Shown piece after piece: positions 44,445 through 52,735 of a DNA stretch of 64,000 nucleotides. Both the position numbers and the translations under genes were made by a program. The stretch covers positions 1,860,001 to 1,924,000 of the forward strand of contig NZ_JACOPE010000001.1 of the NCBI RefSeq assembly GCF_014287355.1, given 5' to 3'. The notes below the pieces were generated by a model. That model was given only the letters and a program-made list of their open reading frames with translations. It was not told the origin of the DNA and did not search any database. The stretch is from Ruminococcus hominis. Its GTDB lineage: Bacteria; Bacillota; Clostridia; Lachnospirales; Lachnospiraceae. How positions within the stretch are numbered: the stretch's first letter is position 1; each line of letters starts with the position of its first letter.

Positions 44445-45335
44445 ATGGCTTCTTCAAAAAATGACTCATCCTGGTTCGACGATAATTTTGAAGTTACATA
44501 TGATGATGATTCAACATTACGACCATCCATTGATTTTGATACAACAAAATTAGAGAATACCTCTCAGAAAAATACAAAGAAGACAAAAAGAAAGAAAAAA
44601 GGAAATACTTCTTCTAAAAACAACAACAAATCTGTTGATTTAAGTATTCCAACTAACATTTCACGCGAGGAAGAAAAGGCACAGGCTATTCGTTATGCCC
44701 AGCAGCCTTCCAATCGTTACGATGATGACGACATTGATTATGATTATAATGATGATGACGATGACGACTATGACTTTCCTAAATCCAGAAGACGTAAAAG
44801 TGGACCCACACGACTTGCAGCACCGCTTCAAAAAGGTGGCAACGCACTTTATAAGGTTTCAAAAACATTTATCCGAAATCTGACTATACTGCTTATCCTT
44901 ATAATCATTGCCATTTTAGCTTACAACTTTTATGTAGGAAGTGCTCCATATGGCGACCTTGAAAATTCACTTGAATCACAAGCTTTCTCGCCAACTTTTC
45001 TTGCATATGCCGCTGTAGCTGCAATTGTAATTTTTTGCGAAATCATTGCACTTTTCAGGTCTATGACAAAAGAACGTATACGAGATGAATATGGAGTTCA
45101 TTGGGAAGATGTAGGACGCGGACGGAATTCATTTATCATACTTTACATTTGTTCCTATGCGGCATTTTTATTCGGTGATTTTATCCCGGAAAATATAGAA
45201 GTATTACCTGCAAGCATCGAGATTTTAAAAGGAATCAAGGGTGCCCTGGCAGTTTTCGGTTCTCTTCATAACCAATTATTCGGTCTTTGCGTGGCAGGCG
45301 TTGTTTCCTGTGTGATTCGTAAGTATCGGAGATAG
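44445..45335 (+). CDS. Membrane protein with disordered charged N-terminus (296 aa)
   Basis: Residues 1-135 are highly charged and predicted disordered. An acidic start (WFDDNFEVTYDDDS) is followed by a Lys-rich stretch (KKTKRKKKGN), then an Asp/Tyr run (YDDDDIDYDYNDDDDDDYD) and a basic KSRRRKSG segment. Four membrane segments follow from about residue 143 (LTILLILIIIAILAYNFYV onward), ending in a Cys-containing helix and KYRR. I recognise no family and assign no function. Good ribosome site (AAAGAAAGGGG). It is monocistronic, and its stop is 5 bases before a GGGACGGGG palindrome. Confidence 0.75.
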   Translation: MASSKNDSSWFDDNFEVTYDDDSTLRPSIDFDTTKLENTSQKNTKKTKRKKKGNTSSKNNNKSVDLSIPTNISREEEKAQAIRYAQQPSNRYDDDDIDYDYNDDDDDDYDFPKSRRRKSGPTRLAAPLQKGGNALYKVSKTFIRNLTILLILIIIAILAYNFYVGSAPYGDLENSLESQAFSPTFLAYAAVAAIVIFCEIIALFRSMTKERIRDEYGVHWEDVGRGRNSFIILYICSYAAFLFGDFIPENIEVLPASIEILKGIKGALAVFGSLHNQLFGLCVAGVVSCVIRKYRR

Positions 45336-45340
45336 AGACG

Positions 45341-45428
45341 GGAGGCCAGAAGGGACGGGGTTTAGTGGCTCTTTTGCGAACAAAAGAGCCACTAAACCCC
45401 GTCCCTTCTGGCCTCCCCGGCCTCTCGC
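45341..45428. repeat. GGGACGGGG palindrome between convergent genes
   Basis: 76-bp palindrome (45341-45416): GGAGGCCAGAAGGGACGGGG, TTTAGTGGCTCTTTTG, CGAA and the inverse, plus a GGCCTC remnant. It lies 5 bases after one stop codon (45335) and 1 base before the stop of the convergent cupin gene (45430). Confidence 0.9.
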
Positions 45429-45429
45429 C

Positions 45430-45756
45430 TTAATCTAAAATAATCAAAGCCATAAATACAAGGTCTTCTGTTCCTGTATTCTTTAATCCATGTCCGCAAT
45501 TATCCGGTGTGAATGTCTTATCTCCTGCTTTTACCATGCGTTTTGTTCCATTATCATCATATTCTCCTTCTCCGGAAATGATGTAATATGTTTCACTTTC
45601 GTTGTGATGTTCGTGGTATCCAAGAGAACATCCAGGCTCGATAGTTACCTGTGCATATAATCCGCACTTGCCATTCAGTTCCTTTGCATCAAGAATTCTT
45701 TTTACAATTACATGACCTTCTCCGCCACACATGTTTTCAATACGCTCTGTTGTCAT
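45430..45756 (-). CDS. Small cupin protein (108 aa)
   Basis: Single cupin barrel with the metal-binding motif 1 in GYHEHHNESETYYIISGEGEY (quoted in part: His-x-His, then Glu) and motif 2 in PDNCGHGLKNTGTEDLVFM. It starts MTTERIENMCGGEGHVIVKR. Such proteins bind a divalent metal and act as small-molecule binding proteins or isomerases; the substrate is unknown. Stands alone on the minus strand. Intact. Confidence 0.85.
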   Translation of the reverse strand: MTTERIENMCGGEGHVIVKRILDAKELNGKCGLYAQVTIEPGCSLGYHEHHNESETYYIISGEGEYDDNGTKRMVKAGDKTFTPDNCGHGLKNTGTEDLVFMALIILD

Positions 45757-45980
45757 AATATCTGATTCCTTTCTTTTTTTATTATTTACATTATAAAACG
45801 CTGTTCAAAAATGTTCAATCACATTTATATCGTATTTTTATATTGAAAGTACTCGAAAGTTGTCGAAAGTGACAATTGACGAAATCTATATTTTATGAGA
45901 AAATAAAGTAAGTGTGATGTTAATTAATTATCAAACATTATACGCGAGACAAATCATACATATTTGAAAGGAGTTTTAAC

Positions 45981-46673
45981 ATGATTTATTCTAAAGAAGT
46001 TGAACTGATGTGTCCGGTTGCTCAGGGTGCAAATCACGGACCAGCTCCAATCCCAGAAGAGGCTAAATGGGTACAGGCAAAAGAAGTGAAAGATATCTCT
46101 GGTTTTACACATGGTGTAGGCTGGTGTGCTCCACAGCAGGGTGCTTGTAAACTTACTCTTAATGTAAAAGACGGAATCATTCAGGAAGCATTGGTAGAGA
46201 CAATTGGATGTTCAGGAATGACTCATTCTGCTGCTATGGCATCTGAAATTCTTCCAGGTAAAACAATTCTTGAAGCATTGAATACAGACCTTGTATGTGA
46301 TGCAATCAACACAGCTATGAGAGAGCTGTTCTTACAGATTGTATACGGAAGAACACAGAGTGCATTCTCTGAAGACGGACTTGCTATCGGAGCTGGACTG
46401 GAAGACCTTGGTAAAGGACTTCGTTCTCAGGTAGGAACAATGTACGGAACACTCGCAAAAGGTCCTCGTTACCTGGAGATGGCAGAAGGATATGTAACAG
46501 GTATCGCTCTTGATGAGAACGATGAGATCATTGGATACCAGTTCGTAAGCCTTGGAAAATTCACAGACTTCGTTAAAGCTGGAGATACTCCAAACGAAGC
46601 TTGGGAGAAAGCAAAAGGACAGTACGGACGTGTTGCTGACGCTGTTAAGATCATCGACCCACGTAAAGAATAA
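45981..46673 (+). CDS. NifU-like iron-sulfur scaffold protein (230 aa)
   Basis: A NifU-N/IscU-like fold: KEVKDISGFTHGVGWCAPQQG, KLTLNVKDGIIQEA, ETIGCSGMTHSAAMASEIL and LNTDLVCDAINTAMRELF. The three conserved cysteines (in GWC, IGCSG and LVCDA) correspond to the cluster ligands of the scaffold family. A C-terminal extension of about 90 residues carries FVSLGKFTDFVKAGDT. It is paired with the GGGtGRT gene 65 bases downstream, an association typical of clostridia. Good site AAAGGAG. A TTGTC/GACAA palindrome at 45860-45875 upstream may be an operator. Confidence 0.82.
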   Translation: MIYSKEVELMCPVAQGANHGPAPIPEEAKWVQAKEVKDISGFTHGVGWCAPQQGACKLTLNVKDGIIQEALVETIGCSGMTHSAAMASEILPGKTILEALNTDLVCDAINTAMRELFLQIVYGRTQSAFSEDGLAIGAGLEDLGKGLRSQVGTMYGTLAKGPRYLEMAEGYVTGIALDENDEIIGYQFVSLGKFTDFVKAGDTPNEAWEKAKGQYGRVADAVKIIDPRKE

Positions 46674-46738
46674 TCACAACGAACGGACTTGTCCGTTTTA
46701 TGGAAAATAAGCGTTAAATAAATCAGGAGGACAATTAA

Positions 46739-47749
46739 ATGGCTTTATTTGAATCATATGAGAGAAGAATTGATAAAATCAATGCAGTACTGAACAGCTA
46801 TGGCATTGCTTCTATCGAAGAAGCAGAAAAGATTACAAAGGATGCCGGTCTTGATGTTTACAATCAGATCAAAGGTATTCAGCCAATCTGTTTCGAAAAC
46901 GCTTGCTGGGCATACATCGTAGGTGCAGCAATCGCAATTAAAAAAGAATGTAGAACAGCTGCTGAGGCTGCTGCTGCTATCGGTGAAGGACTTCAGGCAT
47001 TCTGTATCCCAGGTTCTGTTGCTGACCAGCGTAAAGTAGGTCTTGGACATGGTAACCTTGGAAAGATGCTTCTGGAAGAAGATACAGACTGTTTCGCATT
47101 CCTTGCAGGTCACGAATCATTCGCAGCTGCTGAGGGTGCTATCGGTATCGCTGAGAAAGCTAACAAAGTTCGTAAAAAACCTCTTCGTGTTATCCTGAAC
47201 GGTCTTGGAAAAGATGCTGCAAAGATCATTTCAAGAATCAATGGATTCACATATGTACAGACAGAATATGATTACTACACAGGAGAACTGAAAGAAGTTC
47301 AGAGAATCGCTTACTCTGACGGACTTCGTTCTAAAGTAAACTGCTATGGTGCTAACGATGTACGTGAAGGTGTTGCTATCATGCACAAAGAAGGTGTAGA
47401 CGTTTCTATCACAGGTAACTCTACAAACCCAACACGTTTCCAGCATCCAGTTGCAGGTACATATAAAAAAGAATGTATCGAACAGGGCAAGAAATATTTC
47501 TCAGTAGCTTCAGGTGGTGGTACAGGACGTACACTTCACCCAGATAACATGGCTGCTGGTCCTGCTTCTTATGGTATGACAGATACATTAGGACGTATGC
47601 ACTCTGATGCACAGTTCGCTGGTTCTTCTTCAGTTCCTGCTCACGTTGAGATGATGGGTCTGATCGGTGCTGGTAACAACCCAATGGTTGGTATGACTGT
47701 TGCAGTTGCAGTTTCCGTAGAAGAAGCTGCTAAAGCAGGCAAGTTCTAA
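46739..47749 (+). CDS. GGGtGRT-family protein (336 aa)
   Basis: Contains the family-naming motif SGGGTGRTLHPDNMAAGPAS near residue 258, followed by DTLGRMHSDAQFAGSS and GLIGAGNNPMVGMTVAVA. It also has HGNLGKMLLEEDTDCFAFLAGHES (quoted in part) and three to four conserved Cys residues (ICFENACW, FCIPGS, NCYGAND). No membrane segment. Function is unknown; constant pairing with a NifU-like scaffold suggests a role in Fe-S cluster handling. Codon use is strongly biased to preferred codons, like a highly expressed gene, as in the preceding partner. Confidence 0.88.
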   Translation: MALFESYERRIDKINAVLNSYGIASIEEAEKITKDAGLDVYNQIKGIQPICFENACWAYIVGAAIAIKKECRTAAEAAAAIGEGLQAFCIPGSVADQRKVGLGHGNLGKMLLEEDTDCFAFLAGHESFAAAEGAIGIAEKANKVRKKPLRVILNGLGKDAAKIISRINGFTYVQTEYDYYTGELKEVQRIAYSDGLRSKVNCYGANDVREGVAIMHKEGVDVSITGNSTNPTRFQHPVAGTYKKECIEQGKKYFSVASGGGTGRTLHPDNMAAGPASYGMTDTLGRMHSDAQFAGSSSVPAHVEMMGLIGAGNNPMVGMTVAVAVSVEEAAKAGKF

Positions 47750-47765
47750 GAACTCGCGTAAAATA

Positions 47766-47793
47766 ACCACTTCTCGAACTTGCGAGAAGTGGT
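47766..47793. terminator. Hairpin after the GGGtGRT gene
   Basis: CCACTTCTCG pairs exactly with CGAGAAGTGG over a 6-base loop. The tail is TAAAAATC on the plus strand and TTATTTTA on the minus strand, so it is a better terminator for minus-strand transcripts of the IS than for this gene. Confidence 0.6.
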
Positions 47794-47817
47794 AAAAATC
47801 AATAAAATTTGCTACAT

Positions 47818-47850
47818 TTGTCGATTATTTGTCGATAGAGACTTGTCGAT
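47818..47850. repeat. Three copies of TTGTCGAT
   Basis: Exact 8-mers at 47818, 47829 and 47843, spaced 11 and 14 bases, between the GGGtGRT gene and the IS1182 end. A related TTGTCGAAAGT lies upstream of the NifU-like gene. Role unknown. Confidence 0.6.
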
Positions 47851-47862
47851 AATTGTAGATTT

Positions 47863-49661
47863 AAAAAGGGGGCGTGTGAAAAAACGAGAGTTTTTTCATG
47901 CGTCCTTTTGCTTATGGTTATAATAATAGTTATATTGCATAAAAAAGGGTATAGTTCCCCTTCCCCCATAAGAATGCTATTATGAACTCCTATGCGGCAG
48001 CTACAACTTTTTTCTGTTTGTTGTGATATTTATAAAGATTGTGTCCGATAGAAACGAGAAATACTTCAAGCAATACAGATTTTATTCCTCTTCGGACAAT
48101 TCTTTTGTACCACCGGTCGTTTTTCATGATGCCAAAGGTACCTTCTGCCTGAATGGATCTGTTCATCCTTAGAAGCACTCCCTGGATACTTTTAAGATTT
48201 TCTATCACTTCCTGATGCATCGCTGTAAGTTCGCGGTTGATCCGAACAGTACGGTTTTTGTCTGTCTTTTTACATTGTTCTGCGTATGGACAGCCGGAGC
48301 AGTCTTCACACTGATACACTTCTTCCTGTCGCCCATACTTGTTCCCTTTTACGTTTTTTCGATACTGAAGATAAAAGTTTTTCCCGTTTGGGCAACGCAT
48401 GATTCCGTCTTCCCAGATTGGAAAATTTACTGCACGAAATGGATCTTCATGGTATTTCTTGTCCGTAGTCTCTTTCTTGAACATGGGAAACTTCATATAT
48501 TTTTCCATTCCTTGCTGCTCACAGAAGATGTAATTGTTGTAAGAACCATATCCGGCATCTGCTACTGGGTACTTCGGATAGAAGCCATATGTAGTATAAA
48601 ACTTGTTCATTAATGGAATAAAACAATCCATATCTGAGCGATACTGATTTACATCAACAACAGCAATATATTCATCTGCAACACCGACCTGTACATTATA
48701 AGCTGGAAGCAACTGGTCATTTCCCATGTAGTCTGTCTTGATTCGCATAAAAGTGGCTGAATGATCTGTTTTCGAGTAGCTGTTGCGATCTTCTCCACAG
48801 ATTTTGATTTTTTCCACGTATTCTTCCAACTTAGCAGCATACTCTTTGAGTTTCTCATAATGACGTTGTTGTGTAGTTTTACGATGTCCCCTGCCATGAA
48901 CAAACATTGCTTCATTAATCTGCCAGACTTCTGCATACTGTTCAGCAGCTTCCTTCAGATACTCTGGTGCGTACTCACTATTGATACAAAGTTTCATACC
49001 TGTACATGAAAGTTCCTCATTGATTTCTTCAAAGAGTGTAGTGATCTTACCAAAGAGACGGTATCTGGATTTTTCGGTTGCTTTTTTCCATACCCAGGAG
49101 TATTTATTCGCATTTGCTTCAAATTTGGATCCATCAATGTATAGATGTTGAAGATCCACATGCTCTGTCTCGAAGATTTTTTTGTTTATATCTTGAAATA
49201 TTTCTTTAATGGAATCAGCAAGTACTTCGTTGATGAAGTAGCCGAGAGTACGGTAAGAAGGTGCTTGATGATCCATAAGATACATGAAACGGAGATTGAT
49301 TTTACACTGATCCTCCAGTTCACGCAATGATATATAGCCATTCGCCATAAATCCAAACAAAACTGTTTTCAGCATGCTGACCGGGTCATACCTGAGTCTT
49401 CCTGTATCATGTTGAGGAATATTTTTCAGATATTTCTCCAGTTCGATTTCTCCCATAAATCTATCAAAAGTCAGCACTGGATCACAGATGTCCAAATAAT
49501 CTTGAATTAGCATTGGCAAAACTGCCTGTTTTGGGTTAGAATAGATTATGTTATTAATTTTCATTGCAAGTTAATTATAACAGAAAGAAAGACCTTGAGT
49601 TCATTATAAACTCTTGGTCTTTCTTTTTTGGGGGACTATTCTTTTTTCACAGCCCCTTTTT
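47863..49661 (-). mobile_element. IS1182-family insertion sequence (about 1.8 kb)
   Basis: Terminal inverted repeats are visible: AAAAAGGGGGCGTGTGAAAAAA at the left is near-identical to AAAAAGGGGCTGTGAAAAAA read inward from the right (49661 downward), with a two-base difference. The GGGGCTGT start is typical of IS1182 ends. One transposase gene is inside. No clear target duplication was found. Confidence 0.8.
47990..49564 (-). CDS. IS1182-family transposase (524 aa)
   Basis: DDE transposase with the IS1182 layout. An N-terminal domain has YLDICDPVLTFDRFMGEIELE and RLRYDPVSMLKTVLFGFMANG (quoted in part), followed by LYIDGSKFEANANKYSWVWK (first catalytic Asp), YPVADAGYGSYNNYIFCE (second) and the zinc-like YQCEDCSGCPYAEQCKKTDKNR insert. 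The catalytic Glu lies in RSIQAEGTFGIMKNDRWYKR near the C-terminus. Frame intact and length normal, so the element may be active. No clear ribosome site; a TATAAT-like box is close upstream of the ATG. Confidence 0.92.
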   Translation of the reverse strand: MKINNIIYSNPKQAVLPMLIQDYLDICDPVLTFDRFMGEIELEKYLKNIPQHDTGRLRYDPVSMLKTVLFGFMANGYISLRELEDQCKINLRFMYLMDHQAPSYRTLGYFINEVLADSIKEIFQDINKKIFETEHVDLQHLYIDGSKFEANANKYSWVWKKATEKSRYRLFGKITTLFEEINEELSCTGMKLCINSEYAPEYLKEAAEQYAEVWQINEAMFVHGRGHRKTTQQRHYEKLKEYAAKLEEYVEKIKICGEDRNSYSKTDHSATFMRIKTDYMGNDQLLPAYNVQVGVADEYIAVVDVNQYRSDMDCFIPLMNKFYTTYGFYPKYPVADAGYGSYNNYIFCEQQGMEKYMKFPMFKKETTDKKYHEDPFRAVNFPIWEDGIMRCPNGKNFYLQYRKNVKGNKYGRQEEVYQCEDCSGCPYAEQCKKTDKNRTVRINRELTAMHQEVIENLKSIQGVLLRMNRSIQAEGTFGIMKNDRWYKRIVRRGIKSVLLEVFLVSIGHNLYKYHNKQKKVVAAA

Positions 49662-49684
49662 ATTAAGGCAGTGACCATTTATAT

Positions 49685-50014
49685 TCACCCCGGTATTTCT
49701 ACCGGGGATTTCTTATTAGAACAGCTGGAATCTATCCATTGGAACACCAAAGCATCCTGCGTAACCATCCTGACCATTTTTGGATCATTCCAGTTGCATC
49801 CAGTAACCCGCGGAAGCCAGCCTTTTCCCAATACATGTACGCGATATTTAACGGAACCCTTGTTCACGCTAATTGCTACATTTGCAATGCGTCTGCCTCG
49901 AATGCCAGCAAAGTCATTTAGATTAACAACAAATGGCAAGATATGGGCAAACCCATTTTCCAGATTATGTGTCTGCAACCACTTTTGATAGAAGGCTGTG
50001 TTTGCGTTCTGACT
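49685..50014 (-). pseudogene. C-terminal fragment of a phage-type endolysin
   Basis: The minus-strand frame after a TAA at 50015 reads QNANTAFYQKWLQTHNLENG, then FVVNLNDFAGIRGRRIANVA and VKYRVHVLGKGWLPRVTG. This is the cell-wall-binding/linker module found at the C-terminus of clostridial N-acetylmuramoyl-L-alanine amidases and lysozymes, whose usual form is KYRVHVLGGGWLPWVTGYN. No catalytic domain is attached. Degenerate residues in place of the NGYAG segment also indicate decay. It lies beside the IS1182 end and is probably a prophage relic. Confidence 0.65.
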
Positions 50015-50189
50015 TTACTCTTTCAATTTCTACATCCTGCTGATTCTTCTTCAAATACCACTTGTACACTGATTTCTTAATTTTTTCGTAAAATAATAAG
50101 ACCTCTAGGGTCTTGCTCTGAATTCCATATAGTTTTTCTTTCAATATTACATATAAAAAATAGGACATGACATAGGTAGAATACAAAGC

Positions 50190-50240
50190 ACGTGTTTGCA
50201 CGTGTATTTCATCGACACACGTGTTAGTACGTGTTATAAT
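50190..50240 (+). promoter_or_regulatory. hicA promoter with four ACGTGT half-sites
   Basis: TCGACA (50212-50217), 17-base spacer, consensus TATAAT (50235-50240). ACGTGT occurs at 50190, 50200, 50219 and 50229, as two pairs with a 10-base period; the second pair lies between -35 and -10. This looks like an autoregulatory operator of a toxin-antitoxin locus. Confidence 0.65.
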
Positions 50241-50271
50241 ATAGTTATGATAAGGAAAAGTGATACAAAAG

Positions 50272-50478
50272 ATGCCTTTAACATCAAATGAAATGCTTAA
50301 ACTTCTAAAGGAAATGGATTTGAAGAAATCAATCAAAACGGCTCTCATGTAAAGATAAAAAATTTTGAAAATGGGAGAACAGTAATTGTTCCTTATCACT
50401 CCAAAGCTATGAAGAAAGGCTTGGAACAGGCAGTATTAAAACAAGCGAGACTTAGCAGGTTCTTCAAGAAGCATTGAT
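50272..50478 (+). pseudogene. hicA: hicA-like toxin gene with a one-base deletion
   Basis: The first frame reads MPLTSNEMLKLLKE and then shifts at a run of three A (50312-50314), ending in TAA after LM. Restoring one A gives ENGFEEINQNGSHVKIKNF, then ENGRTVIVPYHSKAMKKGLE and QAVLKQARLSRFFKKH before TGA. This is the HicA mRNA-interferase fold with its catalytic His in NGSHVK and the conserved PYHSKxxKKGLE motif. No hicB antitoxin gene follows, so loss of toxin activity through the deletion is consistent with an orphaned locus. The deletion or a sequencing error are both possible. Confidence 0.8.
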
Positions 50479-50575
50479 TTCGAAGCTTCAAATAAAATAA
50501 GTCTCACTTATAGCATTAATTAATTAATTAAAATCAGGCATATGCTTTATACTATCAAAGAAAGGATGTTATTAT

Positions 50576-51121
50576 ATGCCATTATTAAAAAAGGATATTT
50601 ACACTGTTGAAGACATCTACGCACTTCCCGCTGGACAGCGTGCAGAGCTGATAGATGGTCAAATTTATAATATGGCACCACCAAGCTATCTTCATCAGAG
50701 ACTTGTAATGGAACTTTCCGCAACAATCCGAGATTATATCAAATCCCACAAAGGATCTTGCGAGGTTTTGCCCGCTCCCTTTGCCGTTTTCCTCAATCAG
50801 GACGACCGAAACTATGTAGAACCGGATATCTCCGTTATCTGCGATCCTGATAAGCTAAATGACAAAGGATGCAATGGTGCTCCTGATTTCATTATTGAAA
50901 TTGTATCACCTAGTAGCCAACGAATGGATTATTTAACCAAGTTATTCAAATACCGCACAGTTGGTGTTCGTGAATATTGGATTGTGAATCCAATGACACA
51001 GACGATTCAGACTTACTTTTTCGGTGACCAGGAAGACTTCCATCAATATTCTTTTAATGATGAGATTGCTGTTGGCATCTATGATGATTTGAATATCTGC
51101 ATTTCAGATTTGCTGAAATAA
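50576..51121 (+). CDS. Uma2-family (DUF820) putative nuclease (181 aa)
   Basis: PD-(D/E)XK-fold protein of the Uma2 family: YTVEDIYALPAGQRAELIDG with the first Glu, HQRLVMELSATIRDYI, FAVFLNQDDRNYVEPDISVI (the Asp of VEPDI), then DFIIEIVSPSSQRMDYLTKL (Glu-x-Val, with Lys in place further on) and YRTVGVREYWIVNPMTQTI. The catalytic Glu, Asp and Glu are in place. Cellular role of the family is unknown. It is monocistronic with its own terminator, and lies beside the hicA relic. Confidence 0.88.
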   Translation: MPLLKKDIYTVEDIYALPAGQRAELIDGQIYNMAPPSYLHQRLVMELSATIRDYIKSHKGSCEVLPAPFAVFLNQDDRNYVEPDISVICDPDKLNDKGCNGAPDFIIEIVSPSSQRMDYLTKLFKYRTVGVREYWIVNPMTQTIQTYFFGDQEDFHQYSFNDEIAVGIYDDLNICISDLLK

Positions 51122-51164
51122 CAAAAACTGCTCCCACACCAATAGAGAACCGTTACCAATATAT

Positions 51165-51215
51165 AGAAAAGCGACTATGCCTCCAGCTTAACCGGAAAGC
51201 ATAGTCGCTTTTTCT
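51165..51215. terminator. Bidirectional terminator between Uma2 and gltD
   Basis: AAAGCGACTATGC pairs exactly with GCATAGTCGCTTT, followed by TTTTTCT on the plus strand and preceded by an AAAA run for the opposite direction. Confidence 0.85.
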
Positions 51216-51276
51216 AATCTGTCACATATATTTTACTTTGTTAATCTATCACTCTTTTTACTTTATATAGAGCTAT

Positions 51277-52719
51277 TTATGAAATATTTGTATATCCCAT
51301 CAATGACTCATCCACAGCCTTCGCTACAGCTCTCCCTTCTGCTATAGCCCATACAACTAAAGACTGTCCTCTGTGCATATCACCTGCTGTAAATATGTTT
51401 TTCTTGCTGCTTTCATATTCTCCTGGTTTTGTCGCTACATTGGTTCTATTGGTCAAATCAACACCAAAATCTGATGTTACATACTCTTGACTTCCCAGAA
51501 ATCCGGCTGCAATTAAAACTATATCTGCCTTTAATTCATGTTCGGTTCCTTTAACTGGCTTGAAGTTCTCAAGTTCTACCGTCTTTACTGCACAAAGCTC
51601 GCCTTTTGCATTTTTCAGAAATTCTGTGACCGTTGTTTTAAAAATTCTAGGATCTTTTCCGAATTTATAAATTGCTTCCTCCTGACCATAATCAGTCTTA
51701 AGGACTTTCGGCCACTCTGGCCATGGATTATTTTCTGCTCTTTTAAGTGGTGCCGCCGGCATCATCTCAAGCTGGATAACATTTTTTGTACCCAATCTTA
51801 TAGAAGTTCCGACACAGTCATTTCCTGTATCTCCACCACCGATCACGACAACATTTTTCCCTTTTAAACTGCCAAATGAAAAGTCTTTTGCTTTTATTAC
51901 CTTTTCATCATCGTAGTCATTATCCATTAATTTTTTGCTTACTTCTGACAAAAAATCAACTGCAAAATAAATGCCTTTCGCATCTCTTCCCGGTGCATTG
52001 ATATCTCTTGGATTGGATGCCCCACAACAGAGTATAACTCTGTCATAGGCTTTTACCAAATCCTTTCCTTTTATATCTTTACCCACATTTACACCGCATT
52101 TAAATTCTATTCCTGCATTCTCCATAAGCTGCACACGTCTGTCTATGCTTCTCTTATCAAGCTTCATATTCGGAATTCCATATCGAAGCAATCCACCTAC
52201 ACGATCTTTTCTCTCGTATACTGTGACACTATGTCCTCTTCTATTTAAAAGCAGTGCGGCTGTCAGTCCGGCAGGTCCGCTGCCTACTATTGCAATTTTC
52301 TTTCCAGTTCTTACCTCTGGTTCCTTTTCTTCTACCAGTCCATTTTCGAAAGCATAATCTATAATTGCTCTCTCGTTACTTTTTGTAGCAACAGGCTGTT
52401 CATATATGCCCTGTGTACATGCCGCCTCACAAAGTGCAGGACACACTCTTGATGTAAATTCCGGAAAACAATGTGTCTTGCTAAGTCTATAATATGCCTG
52501 CTCAAGATTTCCCATACTAACCAGATCATTTGTCTCTGGAACCAAATTGTGGAGTGGGCATCCTGATGCCATTCCAGCTATCATTGTTCCTGCCTGACAA
52601 AAAGGTATCCCGCATGACATACATCTTTTAGCTTCGCATATCTGTTCTTCCTGTGGAAGACCCTTATGAAATTCTTCAAAATTCTGTATTCTTAATTCTA
52701 CGCTAACTGTCTCTCCCAT
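51277..52719 (-). CDS. gltD: Glutamate synthase small subunit (480 aa)
   Basis: NADPH-dependent GltD. The N-terminal region has the two 4Fe-4S cysteine sets (CEAKRCMSCGIPFCQAG and CFPEFTSRVCPALCEAACTQ, partial), then FAD-binding IAIVGSGPAGLTAALLL and NADPH-binding VVVIGGGDTGNDCVGTS. It supplies electrons to GltB for converting 2-oxoglutarate and glutamine into two glutamates. The frame extends to an ATG at 52743 overlapping gltB, but GGAG sits 6 bases before the ATG at 52719, which fits better. It ends the operon asnB-gltB-gltD. Confidence 0.93.
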   Translation of the reverse strand: MGETVSVELRIQNFEEFHKGLPQEEQICEAKRCMSCGIPFCQAGTMIAGMASGCPLHNLVPETNDLVSMGNLEQAYYRLSKTHCFPEFTSRVCPALCEAACTQGIYEQPVATKSNERAIIDYAFENGLVEEKEPEVRTGKKIAIVGSGPAGLTAALLLNRRGHSVTVYERKDRVGGLLRYGIPNMKLDKRSIDRRVQLMENAGIEFKCGVNVGKDIKGKDLVKAYDRVILCCGASNPRDINAPGRDAKGIYFAVDFLSEVSKKLMDNDYDDEKVIKAKDFSFGSLKGKNVVVIGGGDTGNDCVGTSIRLGTKNVIQLEMMPAAPLKRAENNPWPEWPKVLKTDYGQEEAIYKFGKDPRIFKTTVTEFLKNAKGELCAVKTVELENFKPVKGTEHELKADIVLIAAGFLGSQEYVTSDFGVDLTNRTNVATKPGEYESSKKNIFTAGDMHRGQSLVVWAIAEGRAVAKAVDESLMGYTNIS

Positions 52720-52735
52720 AATCGTCTCCACCTCC

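Noticed and set aside
45860..45875. LexA or Fur site before the NifU-like gene
   Set aside because: TTGTC-N6-GACAA matches neither the clostridial LexA box (GAAC-N4/5-GTTC) nor the Fur consensus.
49965..50399. 144-codon minus-strand frame
   Set aside because: Antisense to the frameshifted hicA and its promoter, and in a different frame from the endolysin remnant; no recognisable protein features.
51122..51276. A further small gene between the Uma2 gene and gltD
   Set aside because: The gap is filled by a strong bidirectional terminator and short AT-rich flanks.
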